Below the pieces are notes generated by a model, which saw only the letters and a list, made by a program, of their open reading frames with translations, had not been told where the DNA came from and did no database searches. Shown piece after piece: positions 7,465 to 15,667 of a stretch of DNA of 23,759 bases (positions are counted from its first letter, which is position 1; each line of letters begins with the position of its first letter). The DNA is taken from NCBI GenBank assembly GCA_031294825.1, contig JAUMPM010000035.1, positions 1 to 23,759 on the forward strand, given 5' to 3'. The stretch is from Collinsella sp. (lineage in GTDB: Bacteria; Actinomycetota; Coriobacteriia; Coriobacteriales; Coriobacteriaceae). A program made the translations under genes and the position numbers.

Positions 7465-7481
7465 GTATAAGGAGCATATAT

Positions 7482-8501
7482 ATGAGTAACGTTCGCGTTT
7501 GTGTAGACGTTGTGGGCGGAGACGAGAAGCCTCAGGTTGTCCTCGACGGTATCGAGGCGGCGCTTGCGGCGGATCCCGATATCGAGGTCCTGGCCGTCGG
7601 TCCCGCAGAGATCGTGAACCCCTTTGCCGCGGCTCACGCTCGCGTTGAGGCCTTGGAGGCGCCCGATGTCATCGCCATGGATGACGATCCCATTCGAGCC
7701 GTGATGACCAAGCGTAAGTCCTCGATCGTACTTGCCTGCCGCGCTATCAAGAAGGGTAACGCGGACGCGTTCTTCTCTGCCGGCTCCACCGGCGCCATGA
7801 CCGCTGCCGCTACCGCCTACGTGACGCCCTTTAGGTATCAGGCCGAGGGCAAGAAGCAGCCGGTGCGTCCGTGCCTCACCAATGCACTGCCCAACCGCGC
7901 CGGCGGCCTGACGGTCCTGTGCGACATGGGCGCCAACCCCGATGTCGAGGTCGACGACATGGTGCGTTTTGCCCAGATGGGTAGCGCCTATGCGCGCGTC
8001 GTCTTGGGCATTGAGCATCCCCGCGTCGGTCTGCTCGGCAACGGCACCGAGGATGAGAAGGGCTCCAACTTTACCAAGGCGTGCTTCCCTGCCATGAAGG
8101 CCGCCGTTCCCGGCTTTGTGGGCAACTGCGAGGGTACCGACCTGACCTCGGGTAACTTTGACGTCGTCGTTGCCGATGGCATGTCGGGCAACATCGCGCT
8201 CAAGGCGACCGAGGGCGCCGCCAAGTTTTTGCTGCAAGAGCTCAAGGGTGCCTTTATGGCTTCGCTGGGCACCAAGATCGCCGCGCTGCTCATCAAAAAG
8301 CAGATGCGCGAGATCAAGGCAAAGCTCTCGGGCGATGCTAAGGGCGGCGCCATTCTGCTGGGCCTGCGTGGCGTGGTCCTGATCGGCCACGGTGCCACCT
8401 CGGTCGAGGCCGTCAAAAACGGTACGCTCGCCGCGGCGGAGGCCGTACGCGCCGGGCTTGTCGAGAACGTCGCCAACTCTATGGACGGCATCGTTTTGTA
8501 G
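7482..8501 (+). CDS. plsX: Phosphate acyltransferase PlsX
   Basis: A 339-residue enzyme that converts acyl-ACP and phosphate to acyl-phosphate, the substrate of PlsY for glycerol-3-phosphate acylation at the membrane. Visible family motifs: VDVVGGDEKP (8-17; most PlsX have DAMGGD), FSAGSTGAM (about 98-106), VLCDMGANPDV (about 145-155), GLLGNGTEDEKG (about 184-195), GNCEGTDL (about 213-220) and DGMSGNIALKATEG (about 232-245). AAGGAG lies 7 bases before the ATG. It sits upstream of acpP and in the same block as fakA, whose product also makes acyl-phosphate. Confidence 0.95.
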   Translation: MSNVRVCVDVVGGDEKPQVVLDGIEAALAADPDIEVLAVGPAEIVNPFAAAHARVEALEAPDVIAMDDDPIRAVMTKRKSSIVLACRAIKKGNADAFFSAGSTGAMTAAATAYVTPFRYQAEGKKQPVRPCLTNALPNRAGGLTVLCDMGANPDVEVDDMVRFAQMGSAYARVVLGIEHPRVGLLGNGTEDEKGSNFTKACFPAMKAAVPGFVGNCEGTDLTSGNFDVVVADGMSGNIALKATEGAAKFLLQELKGAFMASLGTKIAALLIKKQMREIKAKLSGDAKGGAILLGLRGVVLIGHGATSVEAVKNGTLAAAEAVRAGLVENVANSMDGIVL

Positions 8502-8548
8502 GAGCGAGTTAGAGCGCTGTTATGTGCCTCGCGGCCTTCGTCGTGGGG

Positions 8549-8589
8549 TAGAATCAAAACCGTGTCTTGGCGCTGCGCTTGCGGCGCCA
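8549..8589 (+). promoter_or_regulatory. Candidate acpP -10 box and 5' leader hairpin
   Basis: TAGAAT at 8549-8554 is a good -10 match without a clear -35. About 7 bases after the likely start, tggcgctg (8568-8575) pairs with cggcgcca (8582-8589) around a 6-base loop, giving a stable hairpin near the 5' end of the acpP transcript. The 124-base gap between plsX and acpP holds no gene. Confidence 0.4.
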
Positions 8590-8625
8590 GCTCGTTGATG
8601 TTCACGCAATACGAGAGGAAGCGCT

Positions 8626-8868
8626 ATGGACCGCTCCGAAATCTTCGATAAGATCGCCGAAGTCGCCGCTGACGTTCTGGGCGTCGATGTCGCCGACATT
8701 AGCGACGAGACTACCTTTGACGATCTCGATGCCGATTCGCTCGAGCGTCTGCAGCTGGTGACGGCCATCGAGGACGAGTTCGACCTCGAGATCGATGACG
8801 AGATCCTGCTGTCGCTCAACTCTGTCGCCGACGCTGTCGACGCTATTGAAAACGCCAAGGAGGCCTAA
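8626..8868 (+). CDS. acpP: Acyl carrier protein
   Basis: An 80-residue, strongly acidic protein with the phosphopantetheine attachment motif DADSLERLQLV; the modified serine is Ser38. Helix I (about 4-18) and the Glu/Asp-rich helix II (about 38-53, recognised by fatty-acid synthase enzymes) are apparent. It carries growing acyl chains in type II fatty-acid synthesis and donates acyl groups to PlsX. Start ATG 8626 follows GAGAGGAAG. The last codons contain the AAGGAGG that serves as the ribosome site for rnc, so the two genes are translationally linked. fabD and fabG, which lie between plsX and acpA in Bacillus, are absent. Confidence 0.95.
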   Translation: MDRSEIFDKIAEVAADVLGVDVADISDETTFDDLDADSLERLQLVTAIEDEFDLEIDDEILLSLNSVADAVDAIENAKEA

Positions 8869-8871
8869 GTC

Positions 8872-9597
8872 TTGGCTTTATCTCAACGACTCGCGCGCGC
8901 CCAGGAAATCCTGGGCCACGAGTTCAATAACAAGGTGCTGCTGCGCGCGGCGCTCACGCACCCCTCTGCCGTGGAAGGTCAGCCCGTCTCGGCGAGCTAT
9001 GAGCGCCTTGAGTTTTTGGGCGATTCCATTTTGGGCGCCGTGGTTGCCCGCTCGCTCTTTGAATCCTATCCGGAGTTTGACGAGGGCAAGCTTACGCGCC
9101 TGAAGGTGTCGCTCGTCTCGGGCGCCACGCTGTCCGAGGTGTCCCATGAGCTGGGCATCGACGACATCATCATCTTTGGTGCCTCCGAGACCGGCACGGG
9201 CGCGCGCGGTCTGCACTCGGCGCTCGAGAACGTCTACGAGTCGCTCGTGGGCGCCCTGTACCTGGATGCCGGCTGGGATGCGGCGGCGGAGTTTATCCAC
9301 CGTACACTCAAGCCGCACCTGGCTTCCGAGCGTGCCGAGCACCCCGCGAACCCTAAGTCGTTCTTGCAGGAGTGCGTGCAGGCCGACGGCCACGAGCCTC
9401 CGGCGTACAAGCTCGTTGGCTCTGAGGGCCCGGCGCACGCACCGACCTTTACCGCCGTGGTGCTCATCGACGGTATCCGCCAGGGCCGCGGCACCGGTTC
9501 CTCCAAGAAGGAAGCCGAGGGAGCCGCTGCACTCGAGGCGCTCGACCGCATGGGCTACACCACCAACGGCGTGATTCTCAACAAGAAGCCTGTTTAA
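8872..9597 (+). CDS. rnc: Ribonuclease III
   Basis: A 241-residue double-strand-specific endoribonuclease for rRNA and mRNA processing. The RNase III domain (about 5-150) has signature ERLEFLGDSILG at 44-55, giving E44, E47 and D51 as counterparts of E. coli E38, E41 and D45. The dsRNA-binding domain spans about 160-228 and ends with the KKEAEGAAALEAL helix. In the second catalytic motif (ALENVYESLVGALYLD, 117-132) the position of E. coli Asp114 is Asn120, while Glu123 (E117) is kept. The start is TTG: a perfect AAGGAGG (8857-8863) lies 8 bases upstream and no ATG fits. It starts 3 bases after acpP and precedes smc, as in Bacillus. Confidence 0.95.
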   Translation: MALSQRLARAQEILGHEFNNKVLLRAALTHPSAVEGQPVSASYERLEFLGDSILGAVVARSLFESYPEFDEGKLTRLKVSLVSGATLSEVSHELGIDDIIIFGASETGTGARGLHSALENVYESLVGALYLDAGWDAAAEFIHRTLKPHLASERAEHPANPKSFLQECVQADGHEPPAYKLVGSEGPAHAPTFTAVVLIDGIRQGRGTGSSKKEAEGAAALEALDRMGYTTNGVILNKKPV

Positions 9598-9607
9598 GCG
9601 AGGAACC

Positions 9608-12600
9608 GTGTATCTCAAGTCCCTCACGCTCAAAGGGTTCAAGTCGTTTGCCGACCGCGCCCATATGACGTTTGAGCCGGGCCTAACCGTCATCGTCGGT
9701 CCCAACGGCTCGGGAAAATCGAACATCTCCGACTCGATTCTGTGGGTCCTGGGCGAGCAGAGCGCCAAGCAGCTGCGCGGCCAGGCCATGGAAGACGTCA
9801 TCTTCTCGGGCTCGTCGGCGCGCAAGCCGGTGGGTGTGGCCGAGGTCACGCTGGTGCTCGACAACTCGGACCATATGCTTCCCGTCGACTTTGACGAGGT
9901 GGCTATCACCCGCCGCATGTATCGCTCGGGCGAGAGTGAGTACCTCATCAACTCGAGCCCGTGCCGCCTGATGGACATCCAGGACATTCTGCACGATTCG
10001 GGACTGGGCAAGGATACGCATTCCATCATCAGCCAGGGCAAGCTCGATGCCATTTTGCAGAGCCGCCCCGAGGAGCGCCGTGCCCTTATTGAGGAGGCCG
10101 CGGGCATCTCCAAGCACAAGCGTCGCAAGGAGCGTGCGCTCAAAAAGATCAAATCGATGGACGAGCACCTGACCCGTGCCCGCGACATCAATAAGGAGAT
10201 TGCCCGTCAGCTGCGGCCGCTGGAGCGTCAGGTCGATCGCGCGCGCAAGTACAAAGAGCTGTCCTCGCGCGCGAACGAGCTTACGCAGATGCTGGCCGTC
10301 GATGAGCTTCGTTCGCTGCAATCACAGTGGAACGACCTGGAGAGCCGTTCCAAGGAGGGCGCTGCCGAGCTTGAGCTTGCGCAGTACCGCTTGGGCGAAA
10401 AGGAACGCGAGCTCGAGAAGCTCCAGGTCATGCTCGAAGAAAAGGGCCTGTTTGTGGGCGACTTGGGCGAGCAGCGCCGCCACATGCAAGATGTGGTCGG
10501 CCGCATTAACTCCGACATGCGTCTGCTCGAGGAAAAGGGCCATAACATGGTGTCGCGCCTGTCCGACATGCGCGGCCAGATCTCGAGCTCCGAGCATCAG
10601 CGCCGTCGCGTGGTCGAGGAGCTCGAGGACGCGCGTGCGCAGCTTGAGGAAGTGACCGGTGCGCACATGCAGGCTCAGGAGGACGTTGACGCCGCTGGTC
10701 CTGCCGCCGCTGAGCTCCACGAGCGTCGCGTTGCGCTCGACAATCAGATTTCGCAGCTCACGCGTGAGCAGCGCGATGTGCAGCGTGTGGCCGATAACGC
10801 CGCGCTCGAGCTCGCTAAGGTGAAGGATTCCTTGAGCAATGCCGAGGTCGAGGACAACATGTATGCCTCGCGCCTGGAGCAGATCGATGAACAGCTCGAG
10901 GAGGTCACGGCCTCGCTCGAGAGCCGTCGCGACCGCGCCGAGGAGCTTGAGGGCGCTCTTGAGGAAGCGCGCCAGGCTCAGGTTGATGCGCGTGAGGCCA
11001 CCGAGACGGCACGCGCGGCCCTGAAGGACCTGCGTGCCCGCGAGAGCGAGGCGCGCAACAAGTTATCCGAGGTGCGCTCGGAGCTTGCCAGTCATAAGAA
11101 ACTCGATGCCCGCATGGCCGACAGCTCGCCGCTCGTGAGCCGGCTGGTGGGTGCGCTGGGCGACGATGTCTCGGGTCGTCTGGGCGACGTGCTCGAGGCC
11201 CCGCGCGAGCTTGAGGGCCTGGTTGAGCAATTGCTCGCCGGCGATATCGATGCCCTGCTGTTCGACGATACGTCCGCGCTTGAGCGTGCCGGTCGTGCCG
11301 CTCTGGACCAGAAGAAGGCCTCGGGCGAGGCGCTGCTGGTGGCGCGCGGCGTGAGCGGCTTTACCGCCGCTGAGGGCGCTGCCGGTACCCGTCTGGTTGA
11401 TCGTCTGTCCGTGCGCGCAGGCTACGGTCCCGTCGTCGAGGCGTTGCTCGGCGGATATTATGTAGTGGACGATCTTGCTGCCGCGCTGTCGGCGCCGGTC
11501 GTTGACGGCGTGACTTACGTGACCCCCGATGGCGCCCGCGTCGCCTGCGGCGGCCTGGTGCGCGTGGGCCTCGATGCCGGCGAGGCGTCGGGTGCCTTGG
11601 AGCGCAAGCGCCGTATCCGCGAGCTGGAGGGGCTTGAGCCCGATTTGGCCGCTGTGTTTGAGCATGTGTCAGGCCAGGTCGTTGAGGCCAATGCGGCCGT
11701 TGAGGAAGCGCGTGCCGCTGAGGGCGATGCCGCCGGCGAGATCGCCCGTCTTGAGGGCGAGCGCCGCTCGCTGCTTTCCGAGATCGGCCGTCTGGAGCAA
11801 AGCGCCAACAATGCCGAGGTCGAGCGCGTGCGCATCTCCAAGCGCCGCGAGCAGGCCTCCGAAGCCGTTCGCGCTGCGCGCCCGCGGGTTGATGAGCTCA
11901 CCCGTTCGCGTGACGAGGCCCGCGCGCAGGCAAGCGATCTGGGCTTGCAGATTGCCGAGGCCAACGACGAACTCGACCGCGTTCGCCGTGACGATTCCGA
12001 GGCTGCCGGCAAGCTCGCCGACGCCAAGGTTCGCCTAGCCCAGACGAGTGAACGCCTGCGTTCGCTGAAGGGCCGCGTGCCCGACCTGGAGCATCGTCTT
12101 GAGGGCATCGACCGTCGTATCCGCGGAACACGCCAGGCTTCGCGCTCGCTCGAGCTGCTGCGCCTGCGCGTCGACCCTATGCACGAACGCTATTCTGCCC
12201 TGTTGGAACGCGCGTCGGATTGGGCAGCGCGCCTGCGTGACCAGGCCTCTCTGGAGGAGGCGGACTCCGCTTCGCTCAAGAAGACCATCGAGGATGCCAA
12301 GGCAGAGGTTGCCCGCGCTAAGGAGCGAGTCGATACCGCCTCCGCCACGCAAAACGAGTTCAAGGTCGCGCGTGGCAAGCTCGAGGTGCAGGTCGAGGCT
12401 GCCATCAAGGCCATTACCGCTGATGGCACCACGGTACTCGAGGAAGCGCTCATGCTTCCGGCGCCCACGGACCGCGATGCCGCCGAGCGCGAGCTCAACC
12501 AGCTCGTGCGCCAGATCAACAACCTTGGTCCCGTTAACCAAGTTGCCATGGAGGAGTATGAGCAGCTCAAGCGCCGCGCCGACTACATCGAAGAGCAGCT

Positions 12601-13144
12601 GGCCGATCTGGAGAGCGCGCGCAAGGCGCTCACCAAGATTACCGTGGCTATTGATCGCAAGATGCGCAAGGCGTTCCTGGTGACCTTCGAGAAGGTCGAT
12701 GCGAACTTCCGCGAGATCTTCGCTATGCTCTTCCCGGGCGGTCAGGCTCATCTGGAGATGACCGATCCCGAGCATCCTGCCGAGACGGGTATCGAGGTCG
12801 TGGCGCAGCCGCGCGGCAAGCGCATCACCAAGATGATGCTCATGTCGGGCGGCGAGAAGAGTCTGACGGCGCTCGCCCTGCTCTTTGCCGTGTATCGCAC
12901 GCGCACGGTGCCGTTCTATGTGCTGGACGAGGTCGAGGCGGCGCTCGATGACGCCAACCTGTCCAAGCTCATCGGCGCGCTCGATGTGTTGCGTTCCGAT
13001 ACGCAGCTCTTGGTTATCTCGCATCAGCGCCGTACTATGGAGGACGCTGACGTTCTCTATGGCGTCTCGATGCAAGCCGACGGCGTCAGTCGCGTCGTCT
13101 CGCAAAAACTCGATCGCGATACCGGAAAGGTCGTGAATGCATAA
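9608..13144 (+). CDS. smc: Chromosome segregation protein SMC
   Basis: An 1178-residue SMC ATPase, full length for bacterial SMC. The N-terminal head carries Walker A GPNGSGKSN (about 32-40) and the Q-loop/FSGSSARKP region. A long coiled coil (about 170-500) leads to the hinge domain (about 505-655, SPLVSRLVGALG to VACGGLVRVG), and the return coil runs to about 1030. The C-terminal head has the ABC signature LMSGGEKSLTALALLFA (about 1077-1093) and Walker B FYVLDEVEAALDD (about 1101-1113). It compacts and individualises chromosomes with ScpA/ScpB, which are not in this window. GTG start with GAGG 4 bases upstream, matching the universal MYLKSLTLKGFKSF N-terminus. Its stop overlaps the ftsY start by one base. 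Confidence 0.97.
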   Translation: MYLKSLTLKGFKSFADRAHMTFEPGLTVIVGPNGSGKSNISDSILWVLGEQSAKQLRGQAMEDVIFSGSSARKPVGVAEVTLVLDNSDHMLPVDFDEVAITRRMYRSGESEYLINSSPCRLMDIQDILHDSGLGKDTHSIISQGKLDAILQSRPEERRALIEEAAGISKHKRRKERALKKIKSMDEHLTRARDINKEIARQLRPLERQVDRARKYKELSSRANELTQMLAVDELRSLQSQWNDLESRSKEGAAELELAQYRLGEKERELEKLQVMLEEKGLFVGDLGEQRRHMQDVVGRINSDMRLLEEKGHNMVSRLSDMRGQISSSEHQRRRVVEELEDARAQLEEVTGAHMQAQEDVDAAGPAAAELHERRVALDNQISQLTREQRDVQRVADNAALELAKVKDSLSNAEVEDNMYASRLEQIDEQLEEVTASLESRRDRAEELEGALEEARQAQVDAREATETARAALKDLRARESEARNKLSEVRSELASHKKLDARMADSSPLVSRLVGALGDDVSGRLGDVLEAPRELEGLVEQLLAGDIDALLFDDTSALERAGRAALDQKKASGEALLVARGVSGFTAAEGAAGTRLVDRLSVRAGYGPVVEALLGGYYVVDDLAAALSAPVVDGVTYVTPDGARVACGGLVRVGLDAGEASGALERKRRIRELEGLEPDLAAVFEHVSGQVVEANAAVEEARAAEGDAAGEIARLEGERRSLLSEIGRLEQSANNAEVERVRISKRREQASEAVRAARPRVDELTRSRDEARAQASDLGLQIAEANDELDRVRRDDSEAAGKLADAKVRLAQTSERLRSLKGRVPDLEHRLEGIDRRIRGTRQASRSLELLRLRVDPMHERYSALLERASDWAARLRDQASLEEADSASLKKTIEDAKAEVARAKERVDTASATQNEFKVARGKLEVQVEAAIKAITADGTTVLEEALMLPAPTDRDAAERELNQLVRQINNLGPVNQVAMEEYEQLKRRADYIEEQLADLESARKALTKITVAIDRKMRKAFLVTFEKVDANFREIFAMLFPGGQAHLEMTDPEHPAETGIEVVAQPRGKRITKMMLMSGGEKSLTALALLFAVYRTRTVPFYVLDEVEAALDDANLSKLIGALDVLRSDTQLLVISHQRRTMEDADVLYGVSMQADGVSRVVSQKLDRDTGKVVNA

Positions 13145-14061
13145 TGGGATTCTTCGATGCTCTCTCGCGCGGACTTGAGCGCAGCCGCGAGGCCCTCAAC
13201 GAGGTCTTTTACTTTGGCGGCGAGGTCGACGAGGATTTTTGGGAGGACCTGGAGGACACCCTCGTCATGGGTGACATAGGCGCCGAGGTCGCTATCAAGG
13301 TCTCCGATGACCTGCGCGATGCCGCGGCCAAGAAGAACCTCAAGACCGCCCCGCAGCTCCGTCGTGCCCTAGCCGAGCAGCTCGAACAGCACTTTGTGCC
13401 CATCGAGCGCGATCCTTTCGCCGATACGCCGAGCTGCGTGCTGTTTGTGGGCATCAACGGCGCCGGCAAGACCACGACGGTCGGTAAGATCGCGAGCGCC
13501 ATGGCCGCCCGTGGCAAGAACGTCGTGATCGGTTCTGCCGATACGTTCCGCGCTGCCGCCATCGAGCAGCTCGATGTGTGGGGCCAGCGCGCTAGCGTCC
13601 CCGTCATTAAGCGCGACCGTGGCTCCGATCCGGCGAGCGTGTGCTACGACGTGCTCGACGAGGCCGACAAGCGCGGCAGCGACCTGGTGCTTATCGACAC
13701 TGCCGGTCGTCTGCACACGAGCCCCGAGCTCATGCGCGAGCTTGCCAAGGTGGTCAATGTGACCCGTAAGCGCGCCGCCAATATGGCCGCCGGCCCCATG
13801 CCGGTTTCGGTCGTGCTTGTGATCGACGCCGCCACCGGCCAGAACGGTCTGAACCAGGCGCTCGAGTTTAACGAGGCACTGGGCTTGGACGGTATTATCA
13901 TGACTAAGCTCGACGGCACGGCTAAGGGCGGTATCGCCATGGCCGTGGCCGAGAAGCTCAAGCTCCCGATCCTGCGCGTGGGCGTGGGCGAGCAGGTCGA
14001 TGACCTGCAGGAGTTCAATGCCAAAGATTTCTGCCGCGCCCTGGTGGGCGAGTCCAATTAA
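13144..14061 (+). CDS. ftsY: Signal recognition particle receptor FtsY
   Basis: A 305-residue SRP GTPase that docks ribosome-SRP complexes at the membrane for co-translational insertion. The N domain (about 1-90) begins MGFFDALSRGLERSREAL. The G domain follows, with G1 GINGAGKTT (103-111), the SADTFRAAAIEQL insertion-box region, G3 DTAGRLH, G4 TKLDGTAKGG and the closing GVGEQVDDLQEF. The acidic A domain of E. coli FtsY is absent, as in many Gram-positives. ATG overlaps the smc stop (TAATG). Its partner Ffh is the next gene. Confidence 0.97.
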   Translation: MGFFDALSRGLERSREALNEVFYFGGEVDEDFWEDLEDTLVMGDIGAEVAIKVSDDLRDAAAKKNLKTAPQLRRALAEQLEQHFVPIERDPFADTPSCVLFVGINGAGKTTTVGKIASAMAARGKNVVIGSADTFRAAAIEQLDVWGQRASVPVIKRDRGSDPASVCYDVLDEADKRGSDLVLIDTAGRLHTSPELMRELAKVVNVTRKRAANMAAGPMPVSVVLVIDAATGQNGLNQALEFNEALGLDGIIMTKLDGTAKGGIAMAVAEKLKLPILRVGVGEQVDDLQEFNAKDFCRALVGESN

Positions 14062-14071
14062 GGAGTGACTA

Positions 14072-15547
14072 GTGTTTGATTCCCTGAGCGATCGCCTCAA
14101 CGACACATTTGACCGCCTGCGCGGCAAGGGTAAGCTGACCGAGGCCGATATCACTTCGGCCATGCGCGATATTCGCATGGCGCTGCTCGAGGCCGACGTC
14201 AACTTTAAGGTCGTCAAGGAGTTCGTTGCCAAGACCAAGGAGCGCTGCATGACCGCCGAGGTCATGGAGTCGCTGTCGCCGGCGCAAAATGTCGTCAAGA
14301 TCGTGCTCGACGAGCTCACCGAGATGCTCGGCTCAACCGAGAGCAAGCTCGTCTTTAGCAACCGCATTCCCAATGTCATCATGCTCGTGGGCCTGCAGGG
14401 CTCCGGTAAGACCACGGCGGCCGTAAAGCTGGCCTACCTGCTCAAGAAGCAGGGCCGTTCGCCGCTGCTCGCCGCGTGCGACGTCTATCGTCCCGCCGCT
14501 GCCGACCAGCTGGCCACGCTCGGTGGCGAGATCGGCGTGCCGGTCTTCCGCGGTGACGGCGCGCACCCGGTTGACATTGCCAAGGGCGCCATCCAGGAGG
14601 CCGTCGACCACCTGCGCGACGTGGTCATTGTCGATACCGCCGGTCGTCTTCAGATCGACGAGCAGATGATGCAGGAGGCCGTCGACATCAAGAAGGCCGT
14701 CAAGCCCGACCAGGTGCTGATGGTCGTCGATGCCATGACCGGCCAGGATATCGTCAATGTGGTCTCGACGTTTGCCGAGCGCACCGACTTTGATGGCGTG
14801 ATTATCTCCAAGCTCGACGGCGACGCCCGTGGCGGTGGCGCACTTTCGGTGCGCCAGGTGACCGGCAAACCCATCAAGTTCGTGAGCATGGGCGAGAAGC
14901 CTGATTCGCTGGAGCCGTTCTATCCCGATCGCATGGCCAAGCGAATCTTGGGCATGGGCGATGTTGTCGGCATCATCGAGAAGGCCCAGGAGGCCGCCGA
15001 TGCCGAGCAGCTCGAGGCCGCCGAGCGCATGCTGCGCGAGGGCTTTACCATGAACGATATGCTCGACCAGATGAAGGCCGTCAAAAAGATGGGCGGCATG
15101 AAGGGTATCCTGGGCATGCTCCCCGGCGGACAGCGTGCGCTCAACCAGATGGGCGGCAACCTGGATGAGGGCATCTTCGATAAGAACGAGGCCATCATCA
15201 TGTCGATGACCAAGGAGGAGCGCCTGCGTCCCTCCATAATCAACGGTCAGCGTCGCGCGCGTATCGCCAAGGGCGCCGGCGTAACCCCCACCGAGGTCAA
15301 CAGCCTTATGAAGCAGTGGGGCGAGATGAATAAGATGATGGGCCGCATGCGCACGATGGCCAATCAGGCACAGGCCGGCGGTAAAAAAGGCAAAAAGGGA
15401 AAGAAGGGCAAGAGGATGCGCATGCCCAATATCCCTGGCCTGGACGCTATGGGTCTGGGCGGCATGGGCGGCCTTGGTACGGGCGGTCCCAAGTCCGATA
15501 TGGAGCTGCTGCGCCAGATGGAAGCGCAGATGCGCAATAAGAAATAG
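14072..15547 (+). CDS. ffh: Signal recognition particle protein Ffh
   Basis: A 491-residue SRP54 homologue that binds signal sequences and 4.5S/6S RNA. The N domain (1-90) is followed by the G domain with G1 GLQGSGKTT (107-115), CDVYRPAAADQL (136-147), DTAGRLQID, MTGQDIVNV and SKLDGDARGGG. The methionine-rich M domain (about 300-491) contains GFTMNDMLDQMKAVKKMGGMKGILGMLPG-type segments and the ING..RR..IAKGAG RNA-binding region. A Lys/Gly linker (GGKKGKKGKKGK) precedes a Met/Gly-rich C-terminus. GTG start, with AAGGAG 6 bases upstream and 10 bases after the ftsY stop. Unlike Bacillus, neither ylxM before it nor rpsP after it is present; a terminator follows. Confidence 0.97.
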   Translation: MFDSLSDRLNDTFDRLRGKGKLTEADITSAMRDIRMALLEADVNFKVVKEFVAKTKERCMTAEVMESLSPAQNVVKIVLDELTEMLGSTESKLVFSNRIPNVIMLVGLQGSGKTTAAVKLAYLLKKQGRSPLLAACDVYRPAAADQLATLGGEIGVPVFRGDGAHPVDIAKGAIQEAVDHLRDVVIVDTAGRLQIDEQMMQEAVDIKKAVKPDQVLMVVDAMTGQDIVNVVSTFAERTDFDGVIISKLDGDARGGGALSVRQVTGKPIKFVSMGEKPDSLEPFYPDRMAKRILGMGDVVGIIEKAQEAADAEQLEAAERMLREGFTMNDMLDQMKAVKKMGGMKGILGMLPGGQRALNQMGGNLDEGIFDKNEAIIMSMTKEERLRPSIINGQRRARIAKGAGVTPTEVNSLMKQWGEMNKMMGRMRTMANQAQAGGKKGKKGKKGKRMRMPNIPGLDAMGLGGMGGLGTGGPKSDMELLRQMEAQMRNKK

Positions 15548-15572
15548 GGCTGTAATTCCAGCTTGAAATGGC

Positions 15573-15604
15573 AAAGGCCACTCGGAAGTTACCGGGTGGC
15601 CTTT
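15573..15604. terminator. Bidirectional terminator between ffh and the DUF134-NifX gene
   Basis: A 13-bp stem, aaaggccactcgg (15573-15585) with ccgggtggccttt (15592-15604), one T.G pair and a 6-base loop, lies between two convergent genes. On each strand the 3' arm ends in TTT followed by an imperfect T-rich stretch, so it can serve ffh (+) and the minus-strand gene. Confidence 0.75.
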
Positions 15605-15667
15605 GTTGTTGGCTTTGATAGTTGGGCTGCGTTCAGCGTCGCGCCCCGAGCTCGCGGTGCCGTGCCG

